Shown: positions 33,300 through 43,227, counted from the stretch's first letter. The stretch is 64,000 bases of DNA from Streptomyces sp. B3I8 (GCF_030816915.1 NZ_JAUSYN010000002.1:3795501-3859500), one strand, 5' to 3'. The notes: generated from the sequence alone by a model not told the origin. Numbers and translations are program-made.

Positions 33300-34468
33300 T
33301 GACCAAGCGTCGGAGCCGTGGTGACGGCGGCCTGCACTGGGACGAGAAGCGGCAACGGTGGATCGCCACGGCGAACCTGGGCTTCGACCCGAGTGGCAAG
33401 CGGATCGTGAAGCGGGGGAGTGGCAAGACCAAGACCGAGGCCAAGAACAAGCTCAAGGAGGTGCTGCGGGACCACGAGGACGGTCTTGCGATCGCGCCCA
33501 CCAACTACACGGTCAAGGATGCCGTGACGGACTGGCTCGCGTACGGCCTGGTGGGCATCGACCCCAGCACGGCGAAGACGTGCGCGATCCTGAGCAACAC
33601 ACACATCATCCCGTCCCTCGGCGCGCGCAAACTTCGTGACCTGAGCGCGGAAGACGTCGACCGCTGGCTGGCAGCCAAAGCGAAGGCGCTCAGCACGCGC
33701 ACCCTTCAAGCGATCCACTCGTGCCTCAACCGTGCGGTCAAGCGGGCCATGGCTCGGGACAAGGTGAAGCGCAACGTCGTCGAACTCTGCTCGGTGCCCC
33801 AGGGGCAGGCCGGGCGCCCCTCGAAGGCGCTCACCTTCGCTCAGGCTGAGGCCGTGCTCAAGGGCGCCGAGGGCACCTCGATGTACGCGTACATCGTCCT
33901 CGCGCTGCTGACCGGTGCCCGTACCGAGGAGTTGCGGGCGCTCACCTGGGATCACGTCTTCCTCAAGGGCAAGCCGGACGCCGACCCGCCGCAACCTCCG
34001 CATATCGCGGTGTGGCGCTCGGTCCGGCGGGGCGGGGACACCAAGACCCGGAAGTCCCGGCGCACGCTCGCGCTGCCGGCGCGCTGCGTGGAAGCGCTCT
34101 GGCAGCAGTTCGAGGACCAGGGATGGGACCGGCTCGCCGCTGACGAGAAGTGGGAGGAACACGGGCTGGTCTTCTCCTCGGCCGTCGGCAAACCGCTCGA
34201 CGCCGCGAACGTTCGGCGCGCCTTCCGCCAAGCGCTCAAGGAAGTCGACGGGATCGACGCCGACGAGTGGACGCCCAGGGAGCTCCGGCACAGCTTCGTG
34301 TCCCTGCTGTCCGACCGGGGGGTCCCGCTGGAAGTGATCTCCCGACTCGTCGGGCACTCCGGGACGGCCGTGACGGAAGAGGTCTACCGGAAGCAGATCC
34401 GGCCCGTGATCCAGACCGGCGCCGTGGTCATGGACGGCATCTTCGGTGCGGAGGAACGGCGGCTGTAG
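33299..34468 (+). CDS. int: Tyrosine integrase of the AICE
   Basis: A 389-residue site-specific recombinase. An N-terminal arm-binding region (HWDEKRQRWIATANLGFDPS), a core-binding domain (VKDAVTDWLAYG to RTLQAIHSCLNRA) and a catalytic domain with Arg in GARTEELRALTW, RELRHSFVSLL (the box-II His is Arg at the first position, as in many AICE integrases), LVGHSGTAV and the nucleophile in VYRKQ. It recombines attP with the tRNA-Pro gene 98 bp downstream. Appears intact. Confidence 0.95.
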   Translation: MTKRRSRGDGGLHWDEKRQRWIATANLGFDPSGKRIVKRGSGKTKTEAKNKLKEVLRDHEDGLAIAPTNYTVKDAVTDWLAYGLVGIDPSTAKTCAILSNTHIIPSLGARKLRDLSAEDVDRWLAAKAKALSTRTLQAIHSCLNRAVKRAMARDKVKRNVVELCSVPQGQAGRPSKALTFAQAEAVLKGAEGTSMYAYIVLALLTGARTEELRALTWDHVFLKGKPDADPPQPPHIAVWRSVRRGGDTKTRKSRRTLALPARCVEALWQQFEDQGWDRLAADEKWEEHGLVFSSAVGKPLDAANVRRAFRQALKEVDGIDADEWTPRELRHSFVSLLSDRGVPLEVISRLVGHSGTAVTEEVYRKQIRPVIQTGAVVMDGIFGAEERRL

Positions 34469-34506
34469 ACACGCGGAAAGCGGTAGTCACGCAGATAGAC
34501 ACGCAG
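34468..34506. repeat. Int-proximal arm-type repeats
   Basis: Three related decamers, TAGACACGCG, TAGTCACGCA and TAGACACGCA, lie just after int. The whole block recurs left of attL (16108-16146) and part of it at 18591-18616. Probable arm binding sites of the integrase. Confidence 0.6.
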
Positions 34507-34513
34507 CCGGAAA

Positions 34514-34553
34514 CAGGTGAGGGCCCTACCGCGAACGGTAGGGCCCTCACCTG
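34514..34553 (+). terminator. Terminator after int
   Basis: An 18-bp perfect stem (34514-34531 and 34536-34553) with a CGAA loop, followed by CTGTTTT. It ends the rep-xis-int operon before the convergent tRNA gene. Confidence 0.88.
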
Positions 34554-34562
34554 CTGTTTTGG

Positions 34563-34606
34563 CTGTCGGGGTGGCGGGATTTGAACCCACGACCTCTTCG
34601 TCCCGA
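34563..34606. other. attR within tRNA-Pro
   Basis: Identical to 16201-16244. It covers the tRNA from its 3' end to the anticodon loop, so insertion rebuilt a full tRNA on this side. Confidence 0.9.
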
Positions 34607-34639
34607 ACGAAGCGCGCTGCCAAGCTGCGCTACACCCCG
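34566..34639 (-). tRNA. tRNA-Pro (anticodon CGG)
   Basis: A 74-nt gene on the minus strand. The acceptor arms CGGGGTG (34639-34633) and CACCCCG (34573-34567) pair fully, the anticodon loop reads TTCGGGA with CGG in the middle, and the T loop is GTTCAAATC. CCA is not encoded. The 3' half was supplied by the AICE. Confidence 0.95.
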
Positions 34640-34671
34640 ATGTCGCTGCTGTCGCGGCGACGACGTTTACT

Positions 34672-35454
34672 TTAGCCCACCGGTGCCCGGAGACGAAATC
34701 CGGTTTTGCGGCGGCGCAGGGGGGCCGGGCGGATGTGGTCCAGGGTGACCAGGAGGATCGCCAGGGCGTAGACGGCCAGGCACAGGAGGAGGGCGTTGGT
34801 CAGGACGTGCTGGTAGCCGTGGGATGCCACGTCGAGGAAGGGGTGGACGTAGCGGCCTGGGGTGCCGGGGGCGAGGAGGGCGCCTCGGGTGAGGATCAGG
34901 GCCAGGTACGCCAGCGGGTAGAGCAGCCAGGCCGTGGCGTGCCGGGGGCGCAGTCGGTGCGGTGGGGTGAGGAACAGCCAGTCCAGCGCGGCCGCGAGCG
35001 GGACCGCCGTGTGCAGGAGCCGGCCGGCCACGGCCGGCCAGCCGGTCGCGTCGGCCGGGGTGTCCGTGAGCGCGAACGGTGGGGACGCGTTCGCCAGGAG
35101 CAGGTGGTAGGTCAGAGCCGCTGTCGCCGTGTACAGCAGGGTGGCGCCGGTCAGGGCGGGCGGGAGGGAGCGGCGGGCTGTCCATGCGCGCTGGGCGGCC
35201 AGGGCGAAGACGACGGCTGCCAGTGCGCCGCTCTGGATCGTGAAGTAGGTCAGGGCCCGGGCCGGGCTGCCGTGGAGTAGGGCGATCGTCACTCCGGCCG
35301 CCGCCGCGGCGGCGATCAGGAGGCGGAAGACGGCCGTCACGGGGCGGCGTACGGGCGTCATCACCGCGGCGGCCGGGACGGCGGCCGACAGGGGGCCGGG
35401 CACGCCCGGTAGCGCCGGAAGTCCCGGTATGTCCCGGGGCAGGGGGGTGAACAT
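34672..35454 (-). CDS. Pr6Pr family membrane protein
   Basis: A 260-residue integral membrane protein with about six transmembrane helices (LLIAAAAAAGVTIALLHG, FTIQSGALAAVVFALAA, LLHTAVPLAAALDWLFL, LLYPLAYLALILTRGALLA, LLLCLAVYALAILLVTL). The FTIQS and YPFLDV-like (YVHPFLDVASHGY) motifs mark the Pr6Pr/FAR-17a-like family of six-helix proteins; function unknown. The start may be the internal ATG at 35361, since the first 31 residues are Pro/Ala-rich and not hydrophobic. First chromosomal gene right of the tRNA. Confidence 0.82.
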   Translation of the reverse strand: MFTPLPRDIPGLPALPGVPGPLSAAVPAAAVMTPVRRPVTAVFRLLIAAAAAAGVTIALLHGSPARALTYFTIQSGALAAVVFALAAQRAWTARRSLPPALTGATLLYTATAALTYHLLLANASPPFALTDTPADATGWPAVAGRLLHTAVPLAAALDWLFLTPPHRLRPRHATAWLLYPLAYLALILTRGALLAPGTPGRYVHPFLDVASHGYQHVLTNALLLCLAVYALAILLVTLDHIRPAPLRRRKTGFRLRAPVG

Positions 35455-35577
35455 GCCCTCACGCTAGGGAGGGGGGTGGTGTGGGGCGATCCGGGTGGTC
35501 TGTTCGGGTTTCGAGTGCAGAGTGAGTGGAGGAAAGAGGGGCTGGGGCGGCGCCCCTCTTTCCTGCTGCTTCGGGTC

Positions 35578-36507
35578 CTACTGCTTCGGGGCCAGGGTCA
35601 GCAGGGTTGCCTCCGGGGGGCAGGCGAAGCGGAACGGGGTGTAGCGGTTGGCGCCGCAGCCCGCCGAGACGTGCAGGTACGAGGTGTTGCCCTCGGCGGT
35701 GTGCGTCGACAGGCCCTTGACGCGGTCGGTGTCCAGGTCGCAGTTGGTGACCAGGGCGCCGTAGAAGGGGATGCACAACTGCCCGCCGTGCGTGTGGCCG
35801 GCCAGGATCAGCGGGTAGGCGTCCGCCGTGAAGGCGTCCAGTACCCGCAGGTACGGGGCGTGCACCACGGCCATGGAGAAGTCGGCGTCGTCCGACGGAC
35901 CGCCGGACACCTGCGCGTAGCGGTCCCGCTTGATGTGCGGGTCGTCCAGGCCCGTCAGCTCCAGCGACAGCCCGCCCTCCAGCTTCAGCGTGTCGCGCGT
36001 GTTCGTCAGGTTCAGCCAGCCTGCCGCGTCGAAGCCGTCGCGGAGGTCCTCCCACGGGTTGTGGATCACACGCTTGGCCGGTGCGTTGCCGTTCAGGCCG
36101 TGCTGTCCGCTGATCTTCTCGCCCAGGTAGCGGGCGGGGTTGCGCGGCACGGGGCCGTAGTAGTCGTTCGAGCCGAAGACGTAGGCCCCGGGGAACTCCA
36201 TCAGCGGGCCCAGGGCGTCGAGTACCTCGGGGACGCCCTCCGGGTCCGAGAGGTTGTCACCCGTGTTGATCACGAAGTCGGGGCGCAGGCCCGCCAGCGA
36301 ACGCAGCCAGCGCTGCTTCTTGCGCTGTCCGCTCACCATGTGGATGTCGGAGACCTGCAGGAGGCGCAGCGGGCGCATCCCGGCCGGGAGGACGGGCACC
36401 GTGACCCGTCGCAGACGGAAGGAGCGGGCCTCGAACCCGGCCGAGTAGAGCAGTCCGGCGGCGGCAACCGCCGTGATTCCCAGGGGTACTCCGTATCGCG
36501 CGCGCAT
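35578..36507 (-). CDS. Metallophosphoesterase
   Basis: A 309-residue calcineurin-like phosphoesterase with an N-terminal membrane anchor (GITAVAAAGLLYSAGF). Metal-site motifs appear in order: QVSDIHMVSG (DxH), VINTGDNLS (GDN), FGSNDYYG (GNxD type with Ser for Gly-Asn spacing), and LAGHTHGGQLCIP (GHTHGG). It probably acts on the outer face of the membrane, like YaeI-type lipid phosphoesterases. It stands alone and is divergent from the YqeY gene. Confidence 0.92.
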   Translation of the reverse strand: MRARYGVPLGITAVAAAGLLYSAGFEARSFRLRRVTVPVLPAGMRPLRLLQVSDIHMVSGQRKKQRWLRSLAGLRPDFVINTGDNLSDPEGVPEVLDALGPLMEFPGAYVFGSNDYYGPVPRNPARYLGEKISGQHGLNGNAPAKRVIHNPWEDLRDGFDAAGWLNLTNTRDTLKLEGGLSLELTGLDDPHIKRDRYAQVSGGPSDDADFSMAVVHAPYLRVLDAFTADAYPLILAGHTHGGQLCIPFYGALVTNCDLDTDRVKGLSTHTAEGNTSYLHVSAGCGANRYTPFRFACPPEATLLTLAPKQ

Positions 36508-36644
36508 GAGTCCATCGTGTCAGACGGCGGTGTATGGTCCGCGCGGCCTGTGGACAACTCCGGTTCCGCGGGAAGCGCGCAGGAGACGCGGGGCGCCCCG
36601 GAAATCACGGGCGGGTTGCTCCTCGTACCTGCGACAATCGAGTC

Positions 36645-37112
36645 ATGACCACGCTCAAGTCGAAGCTGCAGGCAGACCTCAACGCCGCGATCAAGGAGCG
36701 AGACGAGCTCCGCTCCTCCACGCTCCGGCTGACCCTCACCGCCATCACCAAGGAGGAGGTCGCCGGCACGGTGAAGCGCGAGCTCTCCGACGACGAGATC
36801 ACCAAGGTGATCACCCGTGAGGCGAAGAAGCGCCGGGAGGCCGCCGAGGCGTTCGCACAGGGCGGGCGTGCGGAGCAGGCCGAGCGGGAGCGGGCCGAGG
36901 GCGAGGTGCTCGCCGTCTACCTGCCCAAGCAGCTGACCGACGAGGAGCTGCGGGAGATCGTCGTCCAGGCCGTCGAGAAGGCAAGGGCGGCCGGGGCCGA
37001 GGGGCCGCGGGCCATGGGCCAGGTCATGAAGATCGTGAACCCCGAGGTGGCCGGTCAGGCGGAGGGCGGGCGGGTCGCCGCGCTCGTCAAGCAGGTCCTC
37101 GCCGCGGGTTGA
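36645..37112 (+). CDS. GatB/YqeY domain protein
   Basis: A 155-residue helical protein (MTTLKSKLQADLNAAIKERD, LRLTLTAITKEEVAG, AVYLPKQLTDEELREIVVQA, GPRAMGQVMKIVNPEVAGQA). It is the YqeY family, related to the tRNA-binding tail of GatB; its cellular role is not settled. The ATG at 36645 gives the usual family length. A strong bidirectional terminator follows. Confidence 0.93.
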   Translation: MTTLKSKLQADLNAAIKERDELRSSTLRLTLTAITKEEVAGTVKRELSDDEITKVITREAKKRREAAEAFAQGGRAEQAERERAEGEVLAVYLPKQLTDEELREIVVQAVEKARAAGAEGPRAMGQVMKIVNPEVAGQAEGGRVAALVKQVLAAG

Positions 37113-37123
37113 TCCGTAGCAAG

Positions 37124-37165
37124 GGGTGCCCTCCTCGACTTCAGAGAGAGTCGAGGAGGGCACCC
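37124..37165. terminator. Bidirectional terminator
   Basis: A 17-bp perfect stem (37124-37140 and 37149-37165) with an 8-base loop between the convergent YqeY and penicillin-binding protein genes. Confidence 0.85.
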
Positions 37166-37235
37166 GTCGGTACTGGGGGCACTCGTCTGTACGAGTCAGT
37201 AGGCACCGCGCCGAACCCCGTCGGCGGCGCCGGCG

Positions 37236-39620
37236 CTACCCGGTCTGTCCCCCGTTGCCGTTCCCCCGTACGTTGCCGTTCCCGCCGCCGTCCTGGCCCT
37301 GGAAGAAGCCGCTCGGGATGGAGAACGTCGGATCGGGGTTCGGGCTGGTCGTGCCCGCGTTCGTGCCGGCGGTCGCGCCGCCCGCCGGGCCTCCGTTGCC
37401 GTTGCCGCCGTTCGCTCCGCCCCCGTTGGTGAACCCACCGTTGGTGAAGCCGCCGAGCAGACCGCCCAGGGGGTCGTTGTCCCCGTTGCCGCCGTCGCCC
37501 CGGCCGCGGCCCTTGCCGTTCTTGTCCCCGTTGCCGTCGTTGCCCTTGCGCTTGTCGTCGGGGATGTTCACCAGGTGGAAGTCGGGCGCCTCCTTGCCCG
37601 CCAGCGCGCCGGACATCATGTCGCGCCAGATCGGACCGGGCACCTCGCCACCGAACACCTTCGCGTGCCACTGGCCGCCGATCGAGATGTCGACCATCCG
37701 CCGCTTGTGCGCCGGGTCGCCGACCCACACCGCGCCCGCCATGTTGGGCGTGTAGCCGACGAACCAGGCCGCGTAGCGGAAGTCCGTCGTACCGGTCTTG
37801 CCCGCGCTGGGGCGGTCACCGAGGCCTGCCTGCGTACCGGTGCCGTCCTCGACCACGCCCTTGAGGAGCGTGTTCACGGTGTCCGCGGTCTTCTCCGACA
37901 TCGCGCGCGAGCACTTCGTCCTCGGCACCGGGAGCGACTTCTTGCTGTCGCCGACCTTCTGGGTGATGGCCTCGATCGCGACGGGCGTGCAGTACGTGCC
38001 CCGGGAGGCGAAGGTGGCGTACGCGCTCGCCATCGTCAGCGGCGACATCTCCTGCGTGCCCAGGGCGATCGACGGCGCCTGGGTGATCTTGTTGCCGTCG
38101 GCGCGGTGCACACCCATCTTCTTGGCCATGTCGATGACCGGGCAGATGCCGATGTCGGAGATCAGCTGCACGTAGTAGGTGTTGACCGACTTGGCGGTCG
38201 CTTCCTTCATGCCGTACGGGCCGTGCTCCGACTCGTTCTCGTTGGTCAGCTCGGTGCCGTCGGAGTTGACCCACTTCTTGCCGTCGCACACGGAGATCGG
38301 GCTCGGGTACTCCATCTTGTACGGCGAGGAGTAGGACTGCGTGGGCGGTGTGCCGCCCTCGAGCGCGGCGGCGGCAACGATCGGCTTGAACGTCGAACCG
38401 GGCTGGTAGCCGGCGCCGCCGCCCATGTTCTGGTTGACCGAGAGGTTGATCTGCGTCTCGTTCTTCTGGAAGCCGTACGGACGGGACTGGCCCATGGCGA
38501 GGATCTTGCCGGTGCCGGGCTCGACGATCGTCGCCGCCGTGGCCACGCTGTCGCTCTTGTTGACGTGTTGCTTGATCGACGCCTGGGCCGACTCCTGCGC
38601 CTTCGGGTCGAGTGTCGTACGGATCGTGAGGCCGCCGCGGTTCCACACCTTGGCGCGGTCCGCGCGGGTCTTGCCGAACGTCTCGTCGCTGAGGAAGACC
38701 TCGCGCACGTAGTCGCAGAAGAAGCCGGCTCCCCTGACGGCCGTGATGCAGCCGTTCTTCGGGGCACTCACGTGCAGCCCGAGGGGCGTCTTCCTGGCCT
38801 TGTCGGCCTCGGCCCGGGAGATGTCGTGGACCTGCGCCATGCGCGTGAGGACCACGTCGCGACGCTTCTTGGCCTGGCCCGGGTTGTTCATCGGGTCGTA
38901 GCCGGAGGGCGACTGGACGATGCCGGCCAGGAGCGCGGACTCCGGGAGCGTGAGGTCCTTGGCGTGCTTGGAGAAGTAACGCTGGGAGGCGGCCTCGACG
39001 CCGTAGGCCTGCTGCCCGAAGAATGTGATGTTCAGATAGTTCTCGAGGATCTTCTTCTTGCCGAGCTTCTCCTCGAGCTGGATCGCGTACTTCAGCTCGC
39101 GGATCTTGCGGCCCAGCGTCTGCTGGGTGGCCTGGGCGACCTTCGTCGGGTCGTTGCCCGCCTCTTCGACGAAGTAGTTCTTCACCAGCTGTTGGGTGAG
39201 CGTGGAGGCGCCCTCGGAGACCCCGCCGCTGTGCGCGTTCTTGTTGAGCGCACGCAGCACGCCTTTGAGGTCGACCGCGCCGTGCTGGTAGTAGCGGGAG
39301 TCCTCGATCGCGACGATCGCCTTCTGCATGTACGGCGAGACGGCCTTGAGGTCCACCACGGTGCGGTCACGTGAGTAGACCGTGGCGATCTGGCCGCCGT
39401 CGCTGTCCAGGATCGTGGTGCGCTGGCTCAGCTGCGGGCTCTTGAGGTTGTCCGGCAGGTCGTCGAAACTCTGGACCGAGCCCTTGGCGGCCAGCCCCAG
39501 CGCACCGGCCGCGGGCAGCGCGATGCCGGCCATCACCGCCCCCGCGAGCACACTCACCCCGAGGAACTTGGCGGCCTGCTGCGTGGGGGAGGTGCCCCCG
39601 CCCGAGCGCTTCTTTGGCAT
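37236..39620 (-). CDS. Bifunctional class A penicillin-binding protein
   Basis: A 794-residue peptidoglycan synthase. An N-terminal helix is followed by a glycosyltransferase GT51 domain (AIEDSRYYQHGAVDLKGVLR, EGASTLTQQLVKNYF, QAYGVEAASQRYF). The transpeptidase domain has SxxK in QPGSTFKPIV, SxN in AKSVNTYYVQ and KTG in SAGKTGTTDF. The C-terminal 100 residues are Gly/Asn-rich and disordered. It polymerises and crosslinks cell wall on the outer membrane face. The gene is divergent from wblA, the same pairing as in S. coelicolor. Confidence 0.95.
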   Translation of the reverse strand: MPKKRSGGGTSPTQQAAKFLGVSVLAGAVMAGIALPAAGALGLAAKGSVQSFDDLPDNLKSPQLSQRTTILDSDGGQIATVYSRDRTVVDLKAVSPYMQKAIVAIEDSRYYQHGAVDLKGVLRALNKNAHSGGVSEGASTLTQQLVKNYFVEEAGNDPTKVAQATQQTLGRKIRELKYAIQLEEKLGKKKILENYLNITFFGQQAYGVEAASQRYFSKHAKDLTLPESALLAGIVQSPSGYDPMNNPGQAKKRRDVVLTRMAQVHDISRAEADKARKTPLGLHVSAPKNGCITAVRGAGFFCDYVREVFLSDETFGKTRADRAKVWNRGGLTIRTTLDPKAQESAQASIKQHVNKSDSVATAATIVEPGTGKILAMGQSRPYGFQKNETQINLSVNQNMGGGAGYQPGSTFKPIVAAAALEGGTPPTQSYSSPYKMEYPSPISVCDGKKWVNSDGTELTNENESEHGPYGMKEATAKSVNTYYVQLISDIGICPVIDMAKKMGVHRADGNKITQAPSIALGTQEMSPLTMASAYATFASRGTYCTPVAIEAITQKVGDSKKSLPVPRTKCSRAMSEKTADTVNTLLKGVVEDGTGTQAGLGDRPSAGKTGTTDFRYAAWFVGYTPNMAGAVWVGDPAHKRRMVDISIGGQWHAKVFGGEVPGPIWRDMMSGALAGKEAPDFHLVNIPDDKRKGNDGNGDKNGKGRGRGDGGNGDNDPLGGLLGGFTNGGFTNGGGANGGNGNGGPAGGATAGTNAGTTSPNPDPTFSIPSGFFQGQDGGGNGNVRGNGNGGQTG

Positions 39621-40155
39621 GGGGGCAGCCTAATCCGAAGTGATGAGCGTTCCGGGGGAGCGAACGCCCATCGGAATGTTCGAGTGCTGGATCGTGACAT
39701 ACGGGGCGGTCGGTCGACGGCGACCGGAGCACGAGAGGCCGGACGGGACCAAAGGGCTACCTTCCCATTCGCCGGACACGCGGACAGGCGTTGGCCTAAG
39801 CTGCTCACTGCTGTCACAGCGACAGGCCCACGTATCAAGTACGGCCGGCGACCCCGAATCGTTCCGGCGTTCAGCCACTTTTTTGTGGGATGCGTGTCCG
39901 AATCCGCCTCGTGTGTCGTCCGGCGTCCGTTGTGGCACGGCCCACCTGCCCTGATCTGCCGGGAAAGTCACGCATGTCGTCAGCTCACTCCCCCGGGTGA
40001 TCTGCCGCTTCCCCATAGTCCGTTCGGGCCATTCAAGATTGGGCCCGCTGGGGGTGTTGCGCCGTGCCCACCTTCCGTAACGTCCTCAACTGGCGGCGGT
40101 GAATATGCCGTCGTCGCCGTGGGGGAGCCTCGATTCGGGAGAGGACGGCGCCGGT
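39621..40155. promoter_or_regulatory. Long divergent spacer between the PBP gene and wblA
   Basis: A 535-bp stretch without a gene of its own; open frames here are off-frame GC effects. It includes an A/T-rich patch (CTTTTTTGTGG near 39878). Known wblA genes have long regulated upstream regions; specific binding sites cannot be assigned by eye. Confidence 0.5.
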
Positions 40156-40494
40156 ATGGGCTGGGTGACCGACTGGAGTGCGCAGGCGGCCTGCCGCACT
40201 ACCGATCCGGATGAACTGTTCGTTCAAGGAGCAGCGCAGAACAGGGCCAAGGCGGTGTGCACGGGATGTCCCGTGCGCACGGAGTGCTTGGCGGACGCGC
40301 TCGACAACCATGTCGAGTTCGGCGTGTGGGGAGGTATGACGGAGCGCGAGCGCCGCGCGTTGCTGCGCCGGCGACCGACCGTCACCTCGTGGCGCCGTCT
40401 GCTGGAGACCGCGCGCACGGAGTACGAGCGCGGGGCGGGACTGCTCTCGCTCGACGAGGACGAGACGTACTCGGACTACGCCGCGGTGGGTTGA
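40156..40494 (+). CDS. wblA: WhiB-like regulator WblA
   Basis: A 112-residue iron-sulfur protein. The four cluster cysteines are C13, C35, C38 and C44 (CxxCx5C), followed by the GVWGG turn and a basic helix (MTERERRALLRRR). Length and sequence match WblA of S. coelicolor as remembered, a repressor of antibiotic production that is needed for sporulation. ATG at 40156 begins MGWVTDWS; an in-frame ATG upstream would add 19 residues not found in the family. Confidence 0.95.
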   Translation: MGWVTDWSAQAACRTTDPDELFVQGAAQNRAKAVCTGCPVRTECLADALDNHVEFGVWGGMTERERRALLRRRPTVTSWRRLLETARTEYERGAGLLSLDEDETYSDYAAVG

Positions 40495-40600
40495 GCCGAG
40501 GAGAGCGGAGCCGGATTACGCCGCGTCCGTCCTCGCGCCGGCTCGGCGCCGCGTCGGTCCGGCCCACGTCAGCTCGGCGTCGTGCCGGTCCCGGCTCACG

Positions 40601-42253
40601 TCAGTTCGGTGCCGCGTCGGCCGCGAGCCGGTCGCCGATCTCGCGCAGGCCGGTGAGGTCGTGCACGTCACCGGGCAGTGCGGCCACCTCGGCCACCGCC
40701 ACCTCGGGGTGGAGTGCGAGGAAGCGGTCGCGGGTGCGCTGCTCGCGCGCGAGCAGCCGCATGCGCTCGGCATGCAACCGGAGCAGGCCCGCCGACAATT
40801 GGTCGACGGCGGCCGTCGTGCCCGACTGCCGCTGCCGGGCAGCGGCGTCCGCATTCACGTCCACGCCTGCATTCACGCCTGCGTCCGCGGAGACCCCGTC
40901 GTCTCGCACGTTCACGTCGTCGTCTCGCACGTTCACGTCCGCGTCGACGGCGGCGTCAGCCACGTCGGCCGTGTCGGCCGCGCCGTCCACGTCCGTACCC
41001 TCGCGGGCCCCGGTCTGCCTGCCGCCGTCCTCGCCGCCGGCGGGGGAGCCCTCGTCGGAAGCGGCGGCCGGGCCCTCCGGATGGCCCGTACTGCCTGAAC
41101 TGCCGTGTGTTTCGGGAGAGTTACGAGGACTGTCTTTCCCGTCCCGCTGATCAACAATGCGGGAGTCCTCAAGATTTTCCGCGGCGGCCAGCGCCCGCTC
41201 GGCGGACAGCTGCGACGCCCCGCTGCCGTGCACCCGGTTGAGGACCAGCCCGGCCAGCGGCATCCGCTCCGCGTCCAGCCGCTCCACGAAGTAGGCCGCC
41301 TCACGCAGTGCGTCCCGCTCCGGTGCCGCCACCACCAGGAACGCCGTACCGGGCGCCTGGAGCAGCTTGTACGTGGCGTCCGCGCGGGTGCGGAACCCGC
41401 CGAACATCGTGTCCATCGCCGCCACGAACGTCTGTACGTCCTGCAGGAGCTGGCCGCCGAGCAGTTTGCCCAGGGCCCCCGTCATCATCGACATACCGAC
41501 GTTCAGGAACTTCATCCCCGCCCGGCCGCCGACCTTGGCGGGCGCGAGCAGGACGCGGATCAGTTTGCCGTCGAGGAACGAGCCGAGCCGCTTGGGCGCG
41601 TCCAGGAAGTCCAGCGCGGAGCGCGAGGGCGGAGTGTCGACGACGATCAGGTCCCACTCGTCGCGCGAGCGGAGCTGCCCCAGCTTCTCCATCGCCATGT
41701 ACTCCTGCGTGCCCGCGAAGCCCGCCGAGAGTGACTGGTAGAAGGGGTTGCCCAGGATGGCCGCCGCCCGCTCCCGGTCCGCGTGCGCCTCGACGATCTC
41801 GTCGAACGTGCGCTTCATGTCGAGCATCATGGCGTGCAGTTCGCCGCCCGCGGCGTCGTCGACGCCCTTCACCCGGCGCGGGGTGTTGTCCAGCGCGTCG
41901 ATGCCCATGGACTGCGCGAGCCGGCGGGCCGGGTCGATCGTCAGGACGACGACCTTGCGGCCGCGCTCGGCGGCTCGCAGGCCGAGGGCCGCCGCCGTCG
42001 TCGTCTTGCCGACGCCGCCGGAGCCGCAGCACACCACGATGCGGGTCCCGGGGTCGTCGAGGAGGGGGTCGACGTCCAGGACGCGCGCGGGTTCGAGGGA
42101 GCGGGCCGCCGCCAGGTCGTGCGCGGAGGCCGCGGCGCGGGCGGCGCGTTCCGCCCCGGCCGGCGGAGCCTCGGGGTCCTTCCCGGCCGGCGGAGCCTGG
42201 CGGGCTTCCCCGGCGTTCCGGGTGCGGTGCGTGGGGGCCGGGTCCGGACTCAT
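40601..42253 (-). CDS. ArsA-family ATPase with acidic insert
   Basis: A 550-residue P-loop ATPase of the ArsA/GET3 type: deviant Walker [18 protein letters not shown], switch [25 protein letters not shown], and [10 protein letters not shown]. An insert of about 140 residues (near 370-475) is Asp/Val/Ala/Gly-rich with DVNVRDD repeats and looks disordered. The N-terminal 60 residues are also Pro/Ala-rich. It overlaps the paralogous ATPase gene at 42250 by 4 bp. The pair is conserved beside wblA in streptomycetes; arsenic transport is unlikely and the role is unknown. Confidence 0.9.
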   Translation of the reverse strand: MSPDPAPTHRTRNAGEARQAPPAGKDPEAPPAGAERAARAAASAHDLAAARSLEPARVLDVDPLLDDPGTRIVVCCGSGGVGKTTTAAALGLRAAERGRKVVVLTIDPARRLAQSMGIDALDNTPRRVKGVDDAAGGELHAMMLDMKRTFDEIVEAHADRERAAAILGNPFYQSLSAGFAGTQEYMAMEKLGQLRSRDEWDLIVVDTPPSRSALDFLDAPKRLGSFLDGKLIRVLLAPAKVGGRAGMKFLNVGMSMMTGALGKLLGGQLLQDVQTFVAAMDTMFGGFRTRADATYKLLQAPGTAFLVVAAPERDALREAAYFVERLDAERMPLAGLVLNRVHGSGASQLSAERALAAAENLEDSRIVDQRDGKDSPRNSPETHGSSGSTGHPEGPAAASDEGSPAGGEDGGRQTGAREGTDVDGAADTADVADAAVDADVNVRDDDVNVRDDGVSADAGVNAGVDVNADAAARQRQSGTTAAVDQLSAGLLRLHAERMRLLAREQRTRDRFLALHPEVAVAEVAALPGDVHDLTGLREIGDRLAADAAPN

Positions 42254-43227
42254 GAGATCCCTTGCTGACGCAGTTCCTTGGCCAGGTGGTACAGGCCCGC
42301 CAGGTCCATTCCCTCGGCGAGCAGCGGGAGTTCGTGCAACGGCAGGCCGAGCTCGGTCAGCTGGGCGCGCTGCTCGCGCTCCAGCGTGTACCGCTCGGCG
42401 TACTCCTCCGCCTGTTGCAGCAGCGGGTCCACCAGGCGCTCGGCCAGCCCGCCGCGCCGGGCGCCGCCGAGCCCCGCGCCCGAGAGGGACTTGGCGAGCG
42501 CGGTGCGCGGCACCGTGCCCGCGAGTTCCAGGTCCTCCTGGTCCAGTACGGCCGGACGCACCATGTTGACGATGTTCCGCCCCACCGGCAGCCCGGCCGC
42601 GCGCAGCTCCGAGATGCCGTCCGCGGTCTCCTGGACGGGCATCTCCTCCAGCAGTGTCACCAGGTGCACGGCCGTCTCACCGGACTTGAGGACCCGCATC
42701 ACCGCCTGCGCCTGGTTGTGTATGGGCCCGATCTTGGCGAGACCCGCCACCTCGGCGTTGACGTTGAGGAAACGCGTGATGCGTCCCGTGGGGGGCGCGT
42801 CCATGACGACGTAGTCGTACGCGAACCGGCCGTGCTTGTCCTTGCGGCGGACCGCCTCGCACGCCTTGCCGGTCAGCAGGACGTCGCGCAGCCCCGGCGC
42901 GATGGTGGTGGCGAAGTCGATCGCGCCGAGTTTCCTCAGGGCGCGGCCCGCGCCGCCGAGTTTGTAGAACATCTGGAGGTAGTCCAGAAGGGCCAGTTCG
43001 GGGTCGATCGCCAGTGCGAACACCTCGCCGCCCCCCGGGGCGACGGCGATCTTCCGTTCCTCGTACGGCAACGCCTGTGTCTCGAAGATCTGTGCGATGC
43101 CCTGTCTGCCTTCCACCTCCACCAGAAGCGTGCGCTTTCCCTCGGTCGCGAGGGCGAGCGCGAGTGCTGCGGCGACCGTGGTCTTTCCGGTACCGCCCTT
43201 GCCGCTGACGACCTGGAGCCTGCTCAC
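42250..43227 (-). CDS. ArsA-family ATPase, shorter partner
   Basis: A 325-residue ArsA/GET3-type ATPase: Walker [37 protein letters not shown], and a C-terminal helical part ([20 protein letters not shown]). It starts the minus-strand pair and is followed with a 4-bp overlap by the longer ATPase, suggesting a heterodimer. Cytosolic. Substrate unknown. Confidence 0.92.
   Translation of the reverse strand: MSRLQVVSGKGGTGKTTVAAALALALATEGKRTLLVEVEGRQGIAQIFETQALPYEERKIAVAPGGGEVFALAIDPELALLDYLQMFYKLGGAGRALRKLGAIDFATTIAPGLRDVLLTGKACEAVRRKDKHGRFAYDYVVMDAPPTGRITRFLNVNAEVAGLAKIGPIHNQAQAVMRVLKSGETAVHLVTLLEEMPVQETADGISELRAAGLPVGRNIVNMVRPAVLDQEDLELAGTVPRTALAKSLSGAGLGGARRGGLAERLVDPLLQQAEEYAERYTLEREQRAQLTELGLPLHELPLLAEGMDLAGLYHLAKELRQQGIS

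Larger units (their letters stand above)
16245..34606. mobile_element. Actinomycete integrative and conjugative element in tRNA-Pro(CGG)
   Basis: About 18.4 kb bounded by the 44-bp att repeats. The right half has the standard AICE order: SCO3933-like regulator, FtsK-like transfer ATPase, DUF2637 protein, small mobile-element transfer and Spd membrane proteins, RepSA-type replication initiator, excisionase, tyrosine integrase, then the tRNA. The left half carries hypothetical cargo genes, an IS and noncoding repeats. pSAM2 is known to use a tRNA-Pro site. No KorSA-type GntR regulator, Pra protein or primase-polymerase gene was seen. An internal att-like site at 18477 leaves open that the active unit is 18.5-34.6 kb and the rest an older remnant. 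Confidence 0.88.
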
